Positions 9,198-17,362 of a DNA stretch of 51,116 nt are shown here, piece after piece. Source of the DNA: an uncultured Lachnospiraceae bacterium (GTDB taxonomy: Bacteria; Bacillota; Clostridia; Lachnospirales; Lachnospiraceae); NCBI GenBank assembly GCA_934437985.1, contig CAKSBI010000015.1:1-51116 (forward strand), given 5' to 3'. The notes beneath the pieces were generated by a model. That model did not search any database, was not told where the DNA came from, and saw nothing but the letters and a program-made list of their open reading frames with translations. Positions within the stretch are counted from its first letter, which is position 1. Every line of letters starts with the position of its first letter. The position numbers were made by a program, and so were the translations under genes.

Positions 9198-9704
9198 ATG
9201 AGCGATAGTTTATTAATGCAGTGGAGAAAGCTTGCATACGGAGAAGAGATGCAGGGAAAAAAAGGAGAACAGTTCTGGCAGAATTATTTTGAGCTTGAGC
9301 AGGGAATATATAAGCAGCTTTTGGCAGCGCCAACAGATGTTGTTACAGGAACAGTGGAAGGACTTGCTGAAAAGTATGGCCTTGACCTCATGCATATGGT
9401 TGGATTCCTTGATGGTATTAATGACAGCCTTAAGGAGCCTAACCCAATTGAAGAGATGGTTGCTGCAACAGAGGTTAACCTTGGATTTGACCCTGAAAAG
9501 CTGTACTACAATATGGTTGACTGTAAGGCAGAATGGCTTTACACATTACCTGAATGGGATGCAATCCTTACAGAAGAGCGACGTGCTGAGCTCTACAAAG
9601 AACAGAAAAAGTCTGGCACGGTAGTTAAGGAGAGAAAGATTGGACGTAACGAGCCATGTCCTTGCGGCAGTGGCAAGAAGTATAAGTTCTGCTGCGGAAG
9701 ATAA
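9198..9704 (+). CDS. SEC-C metal-binding domain protein
   Basis: 168 residues. The C-terminus carries a SEC-C zinc motif ([16 protein letters not shown]), the same module as at the end of SecA. The N-terminal 140 residues are mostly helical and resemble a short conserved family in clostridia; I cannot assign a function. Related YecA-type proteins associate with ribosomes or SecA, but that role is not shown here. ATAAGGAGT precedes the ATG. The gene is monocistronic: an upstream gap of 156 bases and a strong terminator directly downstream isolate it. Confidence 0.75.
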   Translation: MSDSLLMQWRKLAYGEEMQGKKGEQFWQNYFELEQGIYKQLLAAPTDVVTGTVEGLAEKYGLDLMHMVGFLDGINDSLKEPNPIEEMVAATEVNLGFDPEKLYYNMVDCKAEWLYTLPEWDAILTEERRAELYKEQKKSGTVVKERKIGRNEPCPCGSGKKYKFCCGR

Positions 9705-9756
9705 GTATTAATACAGGAGCTTATCACGGTCTTTATCATTATAAAAAGCGCAGGCA

Positions 9757-9809
9757 CTGCCATTTTGTCTACCTTACTTTGGTATGGTGGACAAAATGGC
9801 AGTTTTTTT
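9757..9809 (+). terminator. Strong intrinsic terminator
   Basis: A 17-base stem (arms at 9757-9773 and 9786-9802, one G-T wobble) is followed by seven T residues. It ends the SEC-C transcription unit. Confidence 0.93.
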
Positions 9810-9875
9810 AATATAATTAGTGGTTTCTTCGGTTATGTTTCTATCCAGCTGGCAGCGCATATGGATTTATGCTCC

Positions 9876-9908
9876 ATACAATATGGGTTCATCACTTAAA
9901 TATTGTAT
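9876..9908. promoter_or_regulatory. Candidate operator: perfect 9-base inverted repeat
   Basis: ATACAATAT (9876-9884) and ATATTGTAT (9900-9908) are exact reverse complements separated by 15 bases. The right arm contains the whole -35 box of the promoter of the DUF1653 gene, the geometry expected for a dimeric repressor site. No T tract follows, so it is not a terminator. Confidence 0.5.
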
Positions 9909-9931
9909 ATCAAAACCAAATGTTCTATAAT
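9903..9931 (+). promoter_or_regulatory. Putative sigma-A promoter of the DUF1653 gene
   Basis: TTGTAT (9903-9908) and TATAAT (9926-9931) are spaced by exactly 17 bases. It drives the gene starting at 10006. Confidence 0.65.
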
Positions 9932-10005
9932 CATATAATAATAACAGAGTGTAGAGCCGGGCAGGGGCAGGCAGACCCATCCGGTTGTTCAGGAGGCATG
10001 ATTAT

Positions 10006-10536
10006 ATGGATAAGTGTGGACATATTCCGGTTACAGGAGAGCGGTACAGGCATTTTAAGGGAGGTTTATATCAGATTGTTACTATAGCAGAACATTCAGA
10101 GACCGGTGAACAGCTTGTGATATATCAGGCACTTTATGGTGATTACAACTGTTATGCCAGGCCGCTTGGGATGTTTATGGGTGATAATGGAAATGGTGAA
10201 AAACGTTTTGTGCCTGTGGACGGACAGCAAAAAAACAGTACACAGGATGATATAAAAATAACAGAGACAGGATCAAAGGACGGTAATGGCGGCAAGGATA
10301 AAGAAGATGGAATGAGTGGTAATGAATTATTATTCAGGATTCTTGATTGTGACCGCTCTAAAGATAAGCTTGAACTTATCCGCAGATATCGTGATGATAT
10401 AGACCACAGAATGCTTGGCAATCTTGCCGTATCACTGGATATACCGGCAGATGCCGGGGATGATGACGAGATATTTATGCAGATTGCACAATACCTAGAG
10501 ACAAGGGCACGTTTTGAAACTGACCGTTTAAGATAA
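10006..10536 (+). CDS. DUF1653 domain protein
   Basis: 176 residues from the ATG at 10006 with AGGAGG upstream; a TTG at 9985 in frame lies before that site and was rejected. The first 65 residues match the DUF1653 pattern: RYRHFKGGLYQIV, then VIYQALYGDYNCYARPLGMF. DUF1653 is a small beta fold of unknown function, often found alone. Here it is followed by a charged, low-complexity linker (about residues 65-100) and a helical C-terminal region of about 75 residues that I do not recognise. The gene has its own promoter with a candidate operator. Its relation to the downstream recA is probably only proximity. Confidence 0.72.
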   Translation: MDKCGHIPVTGERYRHFKGGLYQIVTIAEHSETGEQLVIYQALYGDYNCYARPLGMFMGDNGNGEKRFVPVDGQQKNSTQDDIKITETGSKDGNGGKDKEDGMSGNELLFRILDCDRSKDKLELIRRYRDDIDHRMLGNLAVSLDIPADAGDDDEIFMQIAQYLETRARFETDRLR

Positions 10537-10652
10537 TATGCACAAAAATACGGAATGAAAATTGTGTAATACGCTCATATACGAAATGGGATAAATGTGT
10601 TATACTGACAACATCATGATATACAGGTGAATAATTTGTACAATAATTGCAC

Positions 10653-10681
10653 TTGACAAACATATGTTCGTGTTGTAATAT
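10653..10681 (+). promoter_or_regulatory. recA promoter
   Basis: TTGACA (10653-10658) and TAATAT (10676-10681) are spaced by 17 bases, upstream of the recA start at 10737. A LexA box lies between and partly over the -35 box. Confidence 0.8.
10657..10670. promoter_or_regulatory. LexA (SOS) box of recA
   Basis: CAAACATATGTTCG differs at one position from the Gram-positive LexA consensus CGAACnnnnGTTCG. It lies in the spacer of the recA promoter, so bound LexA would block RNA polymerase. This is the expected SOS control of recA. Confidence 0.85.
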
Positions 10682-10736
10682 AACTGTACGAGGATGAGAT
10701 TAAACTTAATTTATATATGAGAAAGGATAATAATTT

Positions 10737-11783
10737 ATGGCAGACAGTAATAAACTTAAGGCATTGGAGTCAGCACTTTCACAGATTGAGAAGCAGTATG
10801 GTAAGGGAACGGTTATGAAGCTTGGTGACAAGAATGCTGCTCTTAATGTTGAGGCAATTCCTACAGGTTCTCTCAGTCTTGATATAGCATTAGGTGTTGG
10901 TGGGGTTCCAAGAGGAAGGGTAATTGAGATATACGGACCTGAATCAAGTGGTAAGACCACAGTGGCATTACATATTGTTGCTGCAGTCCAGCAGCGTGGA
11001 GGCATTGCAGGATTTATTGATGCAGAGCATGCGCTTGATCCGGTTTATGCGAAGAATATTGGAGTTGATATTGATGATCTGTATATTTCACAGCCGGACA
11101 ATGGAGAGCAGGCACTTGAGATAACTGAGACTATGGTTCGTTCAGGCGCGCTTGATGTAATAATTGTTGACTCTGTTGCTGCGCTTGTTCCAAGAGCGGA
11201 GATAGATGGTGAGATGGGGGATTCACATGTCGGACTCCAGGCAAGGCTTATGTCACAGGCTCTCCGCAAGCTTACTCCTGTTGTAAGCAAGTCGGGATGC
11301 ATAGTTATATTTATTAATCAGCTTCGTGAAAAGGTTGGTGTAATGTTTGGCAATCCTGAGACAACAACCGGTGGAAGGGCACTTAAGTTCTATTCATCAA
11401 TCAGAATGGATGTAAGAAGGATTGAGACACTGAAGCAGAATGGAGAATTTATTGGTAACCGCACAAGGGTTAAGGTTGTTAAGAATAAGGTTGCGCCACC
11501 ATTTCAGGAGGCTGAATTTGATATTATGTTTGGAAAGGGAATTTCACAGGAGGGTGATATCCTTGATCTTGCTGTGAAGAAGAATGTAATAGATAAAAGT
11601 GGGGCATGGTTTGCATATAATGGAGAGAAGATTGGTCAGGGAAGGGAGAATGCCAAGACATTCCTTACCACACATCCGGATATTAAGTCCGAAGTAGAAG
11701 AGAAGGTCAGGGAGTTGTATAAGTTTGATACAGAAGAACCGGAGAATAATGTGGCTGCGCCTGCCGCTGGTAATGAGGAATAG
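10737..11783 (+). CDS. recA: Recombinase RecA
   Basis: 348 residues, the normal length. RecA forms filaments on single-stranded DNA, catalyses strand exchange and stimulates LexA self-cleavage. The Walker A motif is GPESSGKT at residues 67-74. Other conserved blocks are [26 protein letters not shown] (Walker B region), the L1 and L2 DNA-binding loops with [18 protein letters not shown] and [22 protein letters not shown], and a short acidic-alanine tail. GAAAGGAT precedes the ATG. Transcription is from the LexA-controlled promoter immediately upstream; recX follows after about 200 bases. Confidence 0.98.
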   Translation: MADSNKLKALESALSQIEKQYGKGTVMKLGDKNAALNVEAIPTGSLSLDIALGVGGVPRGRVIEIYGPESSGKTTVALHIVAAVQQRGGIAGFIDAEHALDPVYAKNIGVDIDDLYISQPDNGEQALEITETMVRSGALDVIIVDSVAALVPRAEIDGEMGDSHVGLQARLMSQALRKLTPVVSKSGCIVIFINQLREKVGVMFGNPETTTGGRALKFYSSIRMDVRRIETLKQNGEFIGNRTRVKVVKNKVAPPFQEAEFDIMFGKGISQEGDILDLAVKKNVIDKSGAWFAYNGEKIGQGRENAKTFLTTHPDIKSEVEEKVRELYKFDTEEPENNVAAPAAGNEE

Positions 11784-11851
11784 ACAGGTTTGACGGTATT
11801 TAGCCGGATAATGCTAAGCTTTATGAATAACAGGCAGCTATTGCTGATCGG

Positions 11852-11907
11852 GGTGTAAGGTTCTGTAGATTTGCAGGGACTTTACACCTTATGATTTATA
11901 CAGAACC
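11852..11907 (+). other. Interleaved RNA stems (pseudoknot-like or bistable) between recA and recX
   Basis: Two perfect complementary pairs interleave: GGTGTAA (11852-11858) with TTACACC (11882-11888), and GGTTCTGTA (11859-11867) with TACAGAACC (11899-11907). The order of the arms is 1, 2, 1', 2', which can form a pseudoknot or two mutually exclusive hairpins. No T tract follows. Its function is unknown. Confidence 0.5.
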
Positions 11908-11985
11908 AAAAGAGGACCGGAGTTATAAAACCATGCATTTTGATATAGATGATATATTGATTATATATTGGAGGAGAGCATATAC

Positions 11986-12432
11986 ATGGATGAAGAGTAT
12001 AAGCAGGCGTTATCTGCTGCACTCAGACTTGTAAGCCATCATGACAGGACAGAATGCGAATTGAGAAAAAAGCTTTCTGACAGGGGATTTCAGGAAGAAG
12101 TAATAGAGTCTGTTGTCTGCAGGCTGATTGACGATAACTTTATTAATGACAGGAGATATACTGAATATTATGTTACGTGCTATTCATCAAAACGCAGTAA
12201 GAAGCGTATAAGAATGGAGCTGACAGGCAAAGGGATAAGTGAAGAAGTGATTTCAGAATACATAGATGAATGTGACAGTAATGCTGCTGTCATGAAAGCA
12301 TATAAAAAGCAGCTTGTACGCAGGGGACTTTCAGAAGAGGATGATATTGGACGCACAGATATGGAAAAGATTGCGGCTGCATTGTATCGCCAGGGGTTTA
12401 CTGCCGATGATATCAGAAGCTGTTTTTCTTGA
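11986..12432 (+). CDS. recX: Regulatory protein RecX
   Basis: 148 residues from the ATG at 11986 preceded by GGAGGAG; the longer frame uses a TTG at 11968 that overlaps this site. RecX binds RecA filaments and restrains recombination. Conserved features are the helical repeats: the N-terminal block containing SHHDRTECELRKKL, then VCRLIDDNFINDRRYTEYYV, and a final LYRQGFTADDIRSCF. Its location behind recA is the common arrangement. The stop codon TGA lies inside the -35 box of the next promoter. Confidence 0.9.
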   Translation: MDEEYKQALSAALRLVSHHDRTECELRKKLSDRGFQEEVIESVVCRLIDDNFINDRRYTEYYVTCYSSKRSKKRIRMELTGKGISEEVISEYIDECDSNAAVMKAYKKQLVRRGLSEEDDIGRTDMEKIAAALYRQGFTADDIRSCFS

Positions 12433-12457
12433 CATAACAGTAGAAAAAGTATAAAAT
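12429..12457 (+). promoter_or_regulatory. Promoter of rny
   Basis: TTGACA (12429-12434) and TAAAAT (12452-12457) with 17-base spacing. The TGA of recX (12430-12432) is part of the -35 box. Confidence 0.75.
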
Positions 12458-12512
12458 CTATATGTTGTATTATTTTTTTGTACAATGATAATTAAATAAA
12501 GGAGGTGCTCGT

Positions 12513-14075
12513 GTGAATCCGGGATTATTAGTTGCGGCCATAGTTATAGGCATTGTATTATTAATTATTGATGCTCTTGTGGTTTGGAAGTTTGCAATAT
12601 CTTATAATAATAAGATGACCAACGCTAAGATTGGTAATGCAGAAGACAGGGCAAGAGAGATTATAGATGATGCATTGAAGACGGCAGAAACTAAGAAGAG
12701 AGAAGCACTGCTTGAAGCAAAAGAAGAGGCTCTCAAACGTAAGAATGAGTTTGATAAAGAGATAAAAGAGCAGAAAGCAGAACTTCAGAAGTACGAGAAA
12801 CGTGTTTTGTCAAAAGAAGAAGCCGTTGATCGTAAAGTAGAGTCTCTGGAGAAGAAGGAAGCCAAGCTTGTGGCAAAGGATGCAGAGCTTGACAGACTCA
12901 GGAAAGAGACGGAAGAGATTCGCGAAAGTCATCTTCGTGAGTTGGAGAAGATTTCAGGTCTTACATCTGAACAGGCAAAGGAAGTATTGCTTAAGAGTGT
13001 GGAAGAAGATGTTAAACATGAGACAGCTGTTATGATTAAAGAGATGGACCGAAGAATTAAAGAGGAATCATCGAAGCGTGCTAAGGATTATGTTGTTAAT
13101 GCTATTCAGAAGTGTGCGGCAGATCATGTAGCCGAGACTACAATATCAGTTGTTCAGTTGCCAAATGACGAGATGAAGGGTAGGATAATTGGTAGAGAGG
13201 GACGTAATATCCGTGCGCTTGAAACTATGACAGGTGTTGAGCTTATTATTGATGATACACCTGAAGCTGTTGTTTTGTCAGGATTTGATCCAATCCGAAG
13301 AGAAATTGCGAGGATAGCACTCGAAAAACTTATTGTAGATGGACGTATCCATCCGGCAAGAATTGAGGAAATGGTCGAAAAGGCTAAGAAGGAAGTTGAG
13401 AACCTTATTAAAGAAGAGGGCGAGAATGCTACTCTTGAAGTAGGTGTACATGGTATTCATCCGGAGCTTATTAAGCTGCTCGGCAGGATGCGTTTCAGAA
13501 CGAGCTTTGGACAGAATGCACTTAAACATTCGATCGAGGTTGCCCATTTGTCGGGACTGCTGGCAGGGGAGATCGGTGCCGACGTCCGTATGGCAAAGAG
13601 AGCTGGTTTGCTGCATGATATTGGCAAGTCGGTTGACCACGATATGGAGGGCTCACATATTCAGCTTGGTGTCGAGCTTTGCAGGAAGTACAAAGAGTCG
13701 GCTCTTGTTATTAACGCAGTAGAGGCACATCATGGTGATGTTGAACCGGAAAGCCTTATTGCATGTATTGTCCAGGCTGCTGATGCGATTTCAGCTGCAA
13801 GACCGGGTGCTAGAAGAGAGACACTGGAAACATACACAACACGGCTTAAGCAACTTGAGGATATATCTAACAGCTTTAAGGGTGTTGATAAGTCATTTGC
13901 AATACAGGCAGGCCGTGAGATAAGAGTCATGGTTGTACCTGAACAGATTAATGATGATGATATGGTACTGTTAGCACATGATATGGCTAAGCAGATTGAA
14001 AATGAACTCCAGTATCCGGGTCAGATTAAGGTTAATATCATTCGCGAGTCGCGGGTGACAGACTATGCAAAATAA
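12513..14075 (+). CDS. rny: Ribonuclease Y
   Basis: 520 residues, the standard length. RNase Y is the membrane-anchored endoribonuclease that initiates mRNA decay in many Firmicutes. The protein has one N-terminal membrane helix (about residues 5-30), a long charged coiled coil (about 30-200), a KH RNA-binding domain including [15 protein letters not shown], and an HD domain whose metal-binding pair is His368-Asp369 in [12 protein letters not shown]. The start is GTG, with AAGGAGGTG at good spacing. It has its own promoter and is followed by a strong terminator, so it is monocistronic. Confidence 0.97.
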   Translation: MNPGLLVAAIVIGIVLLIIDALVVWKFAISYNNKMTNAKIGNAEDRAREIIDDALKTAETKKREALLEAKEEALKRKNEFDKEIKEQKAELQKYEKRVLSKEEAVDRKVESLEKKEAKLVAKDAELDRLRKETEEIRESHLRELEKISGLTSEQAKEVLLKSVEEDVKHETAVMIKEMDRRIKEESSKRAKDYVVNAIQKCAADHVAETTISVVQLPNDEMKGRIIGREGRNIRALETMTGVELIIDDTPEAVVLSGFDPIRREIARIALEKLIVDGRIHPARIEEMVEKAKKEVENLIKEEGENATLEVGVHGIHPELIKLLGRMRFRTSFGQNALKHSIEVAHLSGLLAGEIGADVRMAKRAGLLHDIGKSVDHDMEGSHIQLGVELCRKYKESALVINAVEAHHGDVEPESLIACIVQAADAISAARPGARRETLETYTTRLKQLEDISNSFKGVDKSFAIQAGREIRVMVVPEQINDDDMVLLAHDMAKQIENELQYPGQIKVNIIRESRVTDYAK

Positions 14076-14095
14076 TAAAATGATATGATGACAAT

Positions 14096-14141
14096 AAAGG
14101 AAAGTATTGAAAATATAGTGTTTTCAATACTTTCCTTTTTT
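14096..14141 (+). terminator. Intrinsic terminator of rny
   Basis: A perfect 18-base stem (14096-14113 with 14121-14138), a 7-base loop and a T-rich 3' end. Confidence 0.93.
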
Positions 14142-14196
14142 AATATTCGTTGTGATATTGAATATAATATATTGAAATCTATGTCAGGGGATTTAT

Positions 14197-15024
14197 ATGC
14201 GTACAGGTACTGTTAGCCTTTTAACGGTTATATTTTCGGCTTTGGTAATTATTGCTACGGGTATTATTAATATGAGGCTTGTATCAATGGAATATAATAA
14301 TGATGAGCTTTATATGACCAGTATAAGAAAAATACAGATTAATGAATCGGAACAAAACGTTTTTGGGGAGGACACACAGGATGGAGTCAGATATATTGTT
14401 GGGGTGAAGAAAAATATTATTGAAAAGATTGCATGTAAGAACCTATATCCTGCGGATGATATGCCGGTGTTATACAAGAATGTAATGCAGGATGTCAGGC
14501 TTTGTGACTGCATTGATATATATTCTATAATACTGGGTGATATACGTTTTTTCCCTGTACCGTATGATATAAAAAATGGAGTGTCTGTATCTTATGAAAA
14601 CTCATGGGGAGACCAGAGAAACTACGGTGGTAAACGGTCACATGAAGGAACCGATATAATGGCCGGTAATAATGTCAGGGGGTATTTTCCGGTTGTAAGC
14701 ATGACTGATGGTGTTGTAGAAAAAGCCGGATGGCTTAAACTTGGCGGATACAGGATTGGGGTAAGAAGCCCTTCGGGCGCATATTACTATTATGCGCACC
14801 TGAATGAATTTGCGGAAGGAATTGAGGAAGGCACAGAAGTCACTGCAGGTACAGTGCTTGGGACAATGGGAGATACAGGATACAGTGAGGTTGAGGGAAC
14901 TACGGGTAAGTTTCCGGTACATCTTCATCTGGGTATATATATTGATATTGATGGCAAAGAGGTGTCATTTAATCCGTATCATATATTGAGGATTGTGGAA
15001 AAATACAGAAGAGAATTTATTTGA
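14197..15024 (+). CDS. M23 family metallopeptidase, membrane-anchored
   Basis: 275 residues. An N-terminal hydrophobic segment (about residues 5-27) should anchor it or act as a signal, placing the rest outside the membrane. The LytM/M23 domain is at about residues 140-260: the zinc ligands His149 and Asp153 in HEGTD and His242/His244 in HLHLG are all present. It is therefore probably an active peptidoglycan endopeptidase, unlike SpoIIQ-type proteins that lack ligands. CAGGGG precedes the ATG. It sits between rny and lysA. A role in cell-wall remodelling is inferred; a sporulation role cannot be decided. Confidence 0.83.
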   Translation: MRTGTVSLLTVIFSALVIIATGIINMRLVSMEYNNDELYMTSIRKIQINESEQNVFGEDTQDGVRYIVGVKKNIIEKIACKNLYPADDMPVLYKNVMQDVRLCDCIDIYSIILGDIRFFPVPYDIKNGVSVSYENSWGDQRNYGGKRSHEGTDIMAGNNVRGYFPVVSMTDGVVEKAGWLKLGGYRIGVRSPSGAYYYYAHLNEFAEGIEEGTEVTAGTVLGTMGDTGYSEVEGTTGKFPVHLHLGIYIDIDGKEVSFNPYHILRIVEKYRREFI

Positions 15025-15049
15025 CAACATAATACGGTATGTATATCAT
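15021..15049 (+). promoter_or_regulatory. Promoter of lysA
   Basis: TTGACA (15021-15026) and TATCAT (15044-15049) with 17-base spacing. The -35 box contains the stop codon of the upstream peptidase gene. The leader is short and has no room for a lysine riboswitch. Confidence 0.7.
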
Positions 15050-15082
15050 ATATCTAAACAATAACGAAAAGAGGAATGTGAC

Positions 15083-16348
15083 ATGAAAAAACCATTTGTA
15101 ACAAAAGAACAGATTGACCAGATTGTTAAGACATATCCAACACCTTTCCACATTTATGATGAGAAAGGGATAAGGGAAAATGCCCGTAAGTTAAAAGAGG
15201 CGTTCTCATGGAATAAAGGATTTAGGGAATATTTTGCGGTTAAGGCAACACCTAATCCGTATATTTTGAAAATATTGCAGGAAGAAGGATGTGGGGTTGA
15301 CTGTTCTTCGCTTACAGAGCTTATGCTGTCCGAGGCAGTAGGCTTTAAGGGAACTGATATCATGTTTTCGTCTAATGTAACGCCGGCAAAGGAATTTGCA
15401 AAAGCAAAGGAGCTTGGTGCATATATCAATCTTGATGATTATACACATATAGAATTTCTTGAAGAGGCAGCAGGAATACCTGAAACTATATGCTGCAGAT
15501 ATAATCCCGGAGGGGTATTCTCTCTTGGAACCCATATTATGGACAATCCTGGTGATGCCAAGTATGGTATGACTAAGGAACAGATGAAGGATGCGTACAG
15601 GAAGCTTATGGCTAAGGGAGCTAAAAAATTTGGTATCCATGCATTTCTTGCAAGTAATACGGTAGATAACACATATTATCCGACACTTGCCAGAATTCTG
15701 TTTGAGCTTGCAGTTGAACTCAGGGAAGAGACAGGCGCTGATATCACATTCATCAATCTTTCCGGAGGTGTTGGAATTCCGTATACACCTGATAAAGAGC
15801 CTAATGACATTATGGTTATCGGTGATGGTGTAAGAAAAGCATTTGAAGAAGTCCTTGTCCCTGCCGGTATGGAAAATGTTGCTATATTTACTGAGCTTGG
15901 AAGATTTATGCTTGCCCCATATGGTGCCCTTGTTACAACAGCAATCCATGAAAAGCATATATACAAGGAGTATATCGGTGTTGACGCATGTGCTGTCAAT
16001 CTTATGCGTCCTGCAATGTATGGCGCATATCATCATATTACAGTGCTTGGAAAAGAAAATGAGCCTTGTGACCACAAGTATGATATTACAGGCTCACTCT
16101 GTGAGAACAATGACAAGTTTGCAATAGACAGAATGCTGCCTGAGATTGAAATGGGGGATTACCTGTATATCCATGACGCCGGGGCGCATGGTTATGCAAT
16201 GGGCTATAACTATAACGGCAAGCTTAAGTCGGCAGAGCTTCTTTTACAGGAGGATGGAAGCGTAAAGCTTATCAGAAGGGCTGAAAAGCCGGAAGATTAT
16301 TTTGCAACATTTGATTTCAGCGACATACTTAAAGATATGAAGTATTAA
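15083..16348 (+). CDS. lysA: Diaminopimelate decarboxylase
   Basis: 421 residues. It decarboxylates meso-diaminopimelate to L-lysine using pyridoxal phosphate. The cofactor lysine is Lys54 in YFAVKATPNP, at the start of the alanine-racemase-like barrel. NLSGGVGIPYTP corresponds to the phosphate-binding glycine loop. GSLCENNDKFA with its cysteine and YLYIHDAGAHGYAM form the active site contributed from the partner subunit. The fit is to the clostridial branch of the family. GAGG precedes the ATG at good spacing, and the gene has its own promoter. It is the last gene before the flagellar locus. Confidence 0.93.
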   Translation: MKKPFVTKEQIDQIVKTYPTPFHIYDEKGIRENARKLKEAFSWNKGFREYFAVKATPNPYILKILQEEGCGVDCSSLTELMLSEAVGFKGTDIMFSSNVTPAKEFAKAKELGAYINLDDYTHIEFLEEAAGIPETICCRYNPGGVFSLGTHIMDNPGDAKYGMTKEQMKDAYRKLMAKGAKKFGIHAFLASNTVDNTYYPTLARILFELAVELREETGADITFINLSGGVGIPYTPDKEPNDIMVIGDGVRKAFEEVLVPAGMENVAIFTELGRFMLAPYGALVTTAIHEKHIYKEYIGVDACAVNLMRPAMYGAYHHITVLGKENEPCDHKYDITGSLCENNDKFAIDRMLPEIEMGDYLYIHDAGAHGYAMGYNYNGKLKSAELLLQEDGSVKLIRRAEKPEDYFATFDFSDILKDMKY

Positions 16349-16365
16349 AAAAGTTGATTTTGCTA

Positions 16366-16392
16366 TAATGTTTTTAAAAATACGTCCGATAA
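16366..16392 (+). promoter_or_regulatory. Sigma-28 (FliA) promoter of flgM
   Basis: TAATGTTT (16366-16373), 11 bases, then TCCGATAA (16385-16392) matches the sigma-28 consensus TAAAGTTT-N11-GCCGATAA with one mismatch in each box. It lies 50 bases before flgM. Confidence 0.8.
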
Positions 16393-16442
16393 ACAATATG
16401 AAAACATTGAAGATGCAGAATATTCACAGGTAGGTGATAGAA

Positions 16443-16718
16443 ATGAGAATAGATGCTTACATGCAGGTTAACCAGTTATATCAGACGAGTAAGACTAAGA
16501 AGACTGACGCATCACAAAGGTCAGCTGCCAAAAGCTCAGATACACTTGAATTATCCAACTTTGGCAGGGAACTGCAGGTTGCCAGGCAGGCTGTAAGCGA
16601 TGCTCCGGATGTCCGTATGGACAGGATTGAGGAGCTTAAGTCGGCAATTAATTCTGGTTCATATGATTTGTCAATGGACAGACTTGCGGAGAAACTTACT
16701 GACAGGTATTTTGGTTAA
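16443..16718 (+). CDS. flgM: Anti-sigma-28 factor FlgM
   Basis: 91 residues from the ATG at 16443 with AGGTAGGTG upstream; a GTG at 16434 overlaps this site. FlgM holds sigma-28 inactive until hook completion, then is exported. The N-terminus is polar and probably disordered, with a K/T/S-rich tract. The C-terminal half carries the usual sigma-binding helices: DTLELSNFGREL, then RMDRIEELKSAINSGSYDL and LAEKLTDRYF. A sigma-28 type promoter directly upstream implies negative feedback on its own class of genes. It is the first gene of the late flagellar series. Confidence 0.93.
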   Translation: MRIDAYMQVNQLYQTSKTKKTDASQRSAAKSSDTLELSNFGRELQVARQAVSDAPDVRMDRIEELKSAINSGSYDLSMDRLAEKLTDRYFG

Positions 16719-16743
16719 CAGATATTGTTGAGGAGTGTTTGGT

Positions 16744-17259
16744 TTGGCGAGTATAATCGAAGAACTTATTACAACACTTGAAGATGAGAAGCTGTTGTAT
16801 GACAAACTTATACCACTGGCTGAACGGAAATCGGTCGTAATTATTGAAAATGATCTTGAGGGTCTTTCAAAGGTAACTGATGAAGAACAGATAATTCTTG
16901 ATCAGCTCACCATGCTTGAGAACAGGCGTGGAAGATGCGTATATAATATCAAAGATGTACTTAACAGAATGAACGAGACGATGAATCTTGATAAGATTAT
17001 TGGATTTTTGGACAGACAGCCGGTTGAACAGGGAAGACTCAAAAAAGTTCATGAAGAACTTAAAGGGGTAACAGGCAGACTCAGGGAACTGAATCTGCAG
17101 AATAAGTCGTTAATTGAAGAATCTCTTGAAATGATAGACTTTTCAATGAATTTCCTTCAGAGCACAAGGATGTCGCCGGGGAACAATAACTACAATCGTA
17201 ATGCATCATTTATGGATGCAGCGGTTTCGCGCACAGGGATGTTTGATGCGAAGCAGTAG
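16744..17259 (+). CDS. flgN: FlgN family flagellar export chaperone
   Basis: 171 residues. The start is probably TTG at 16744, eight bases after AGGAG; a GTG at 16735 overlaps that site. The protein is a long helical hairpin, as in FlgN chaperones, which bind the C-termini of FlgK and FlgL and deliver them to the export gate. The segment ERKSVVIIENDLEGLSKVTDEEQ is typical of the clostridial family. Its position directly before the hook-associated protein genes supports the call. The C-terminal 30 residues are low in predicted structure, rich in Asn and Ser. Confidence 0.85.
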   Translation: MASIIEELITTLEDEKLLYDKLIPLAERKSVVIIENDLEGLSKVTDEEQIILDQLTMLENRRGRCVYNIKDVLNRMNETMNLDKIIGFLDRQPVEQGRLKKVHEELKGVTGRLRELNLQNKSLIEESLEMIDFSMNFLQSTRMSPGNNNYNRNASFMDAAVSRTGMFDAKQ

Positions 17260-17362
17260 TTTACAGACTGCACGCATGCGCTCTGTGCGCTTTAATTTGC
17301 TTTTAAAAACGGAGCAGGATGAGCTGCTTTGTCCGCACAATAACATTTGGAGGTAGTGATAT

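Larger units (their letters stand above)
9810..10005. other. Intergenic region with promoter and inverted repeat only
   Basis: No coding sequence is recognisable here. Together with the preceding terminator the gap between genes is about 300 bases. The only structure I can see is the promoter and inverted repeat listed separately at 9876-9931. Confidence 0.6.

Noticed and set aside
15050..15082. A lysine riboswitch before lysA
   Set aside because: The promoter leaves a leader of about 30 bases, too short for an L-box.
15206..16075. A 289-residue reverse-strand open frame
   Set aside because: It is opposite lysA and has the Cys/Ile/Lys-rich composition of a shadow frame, with no start site.
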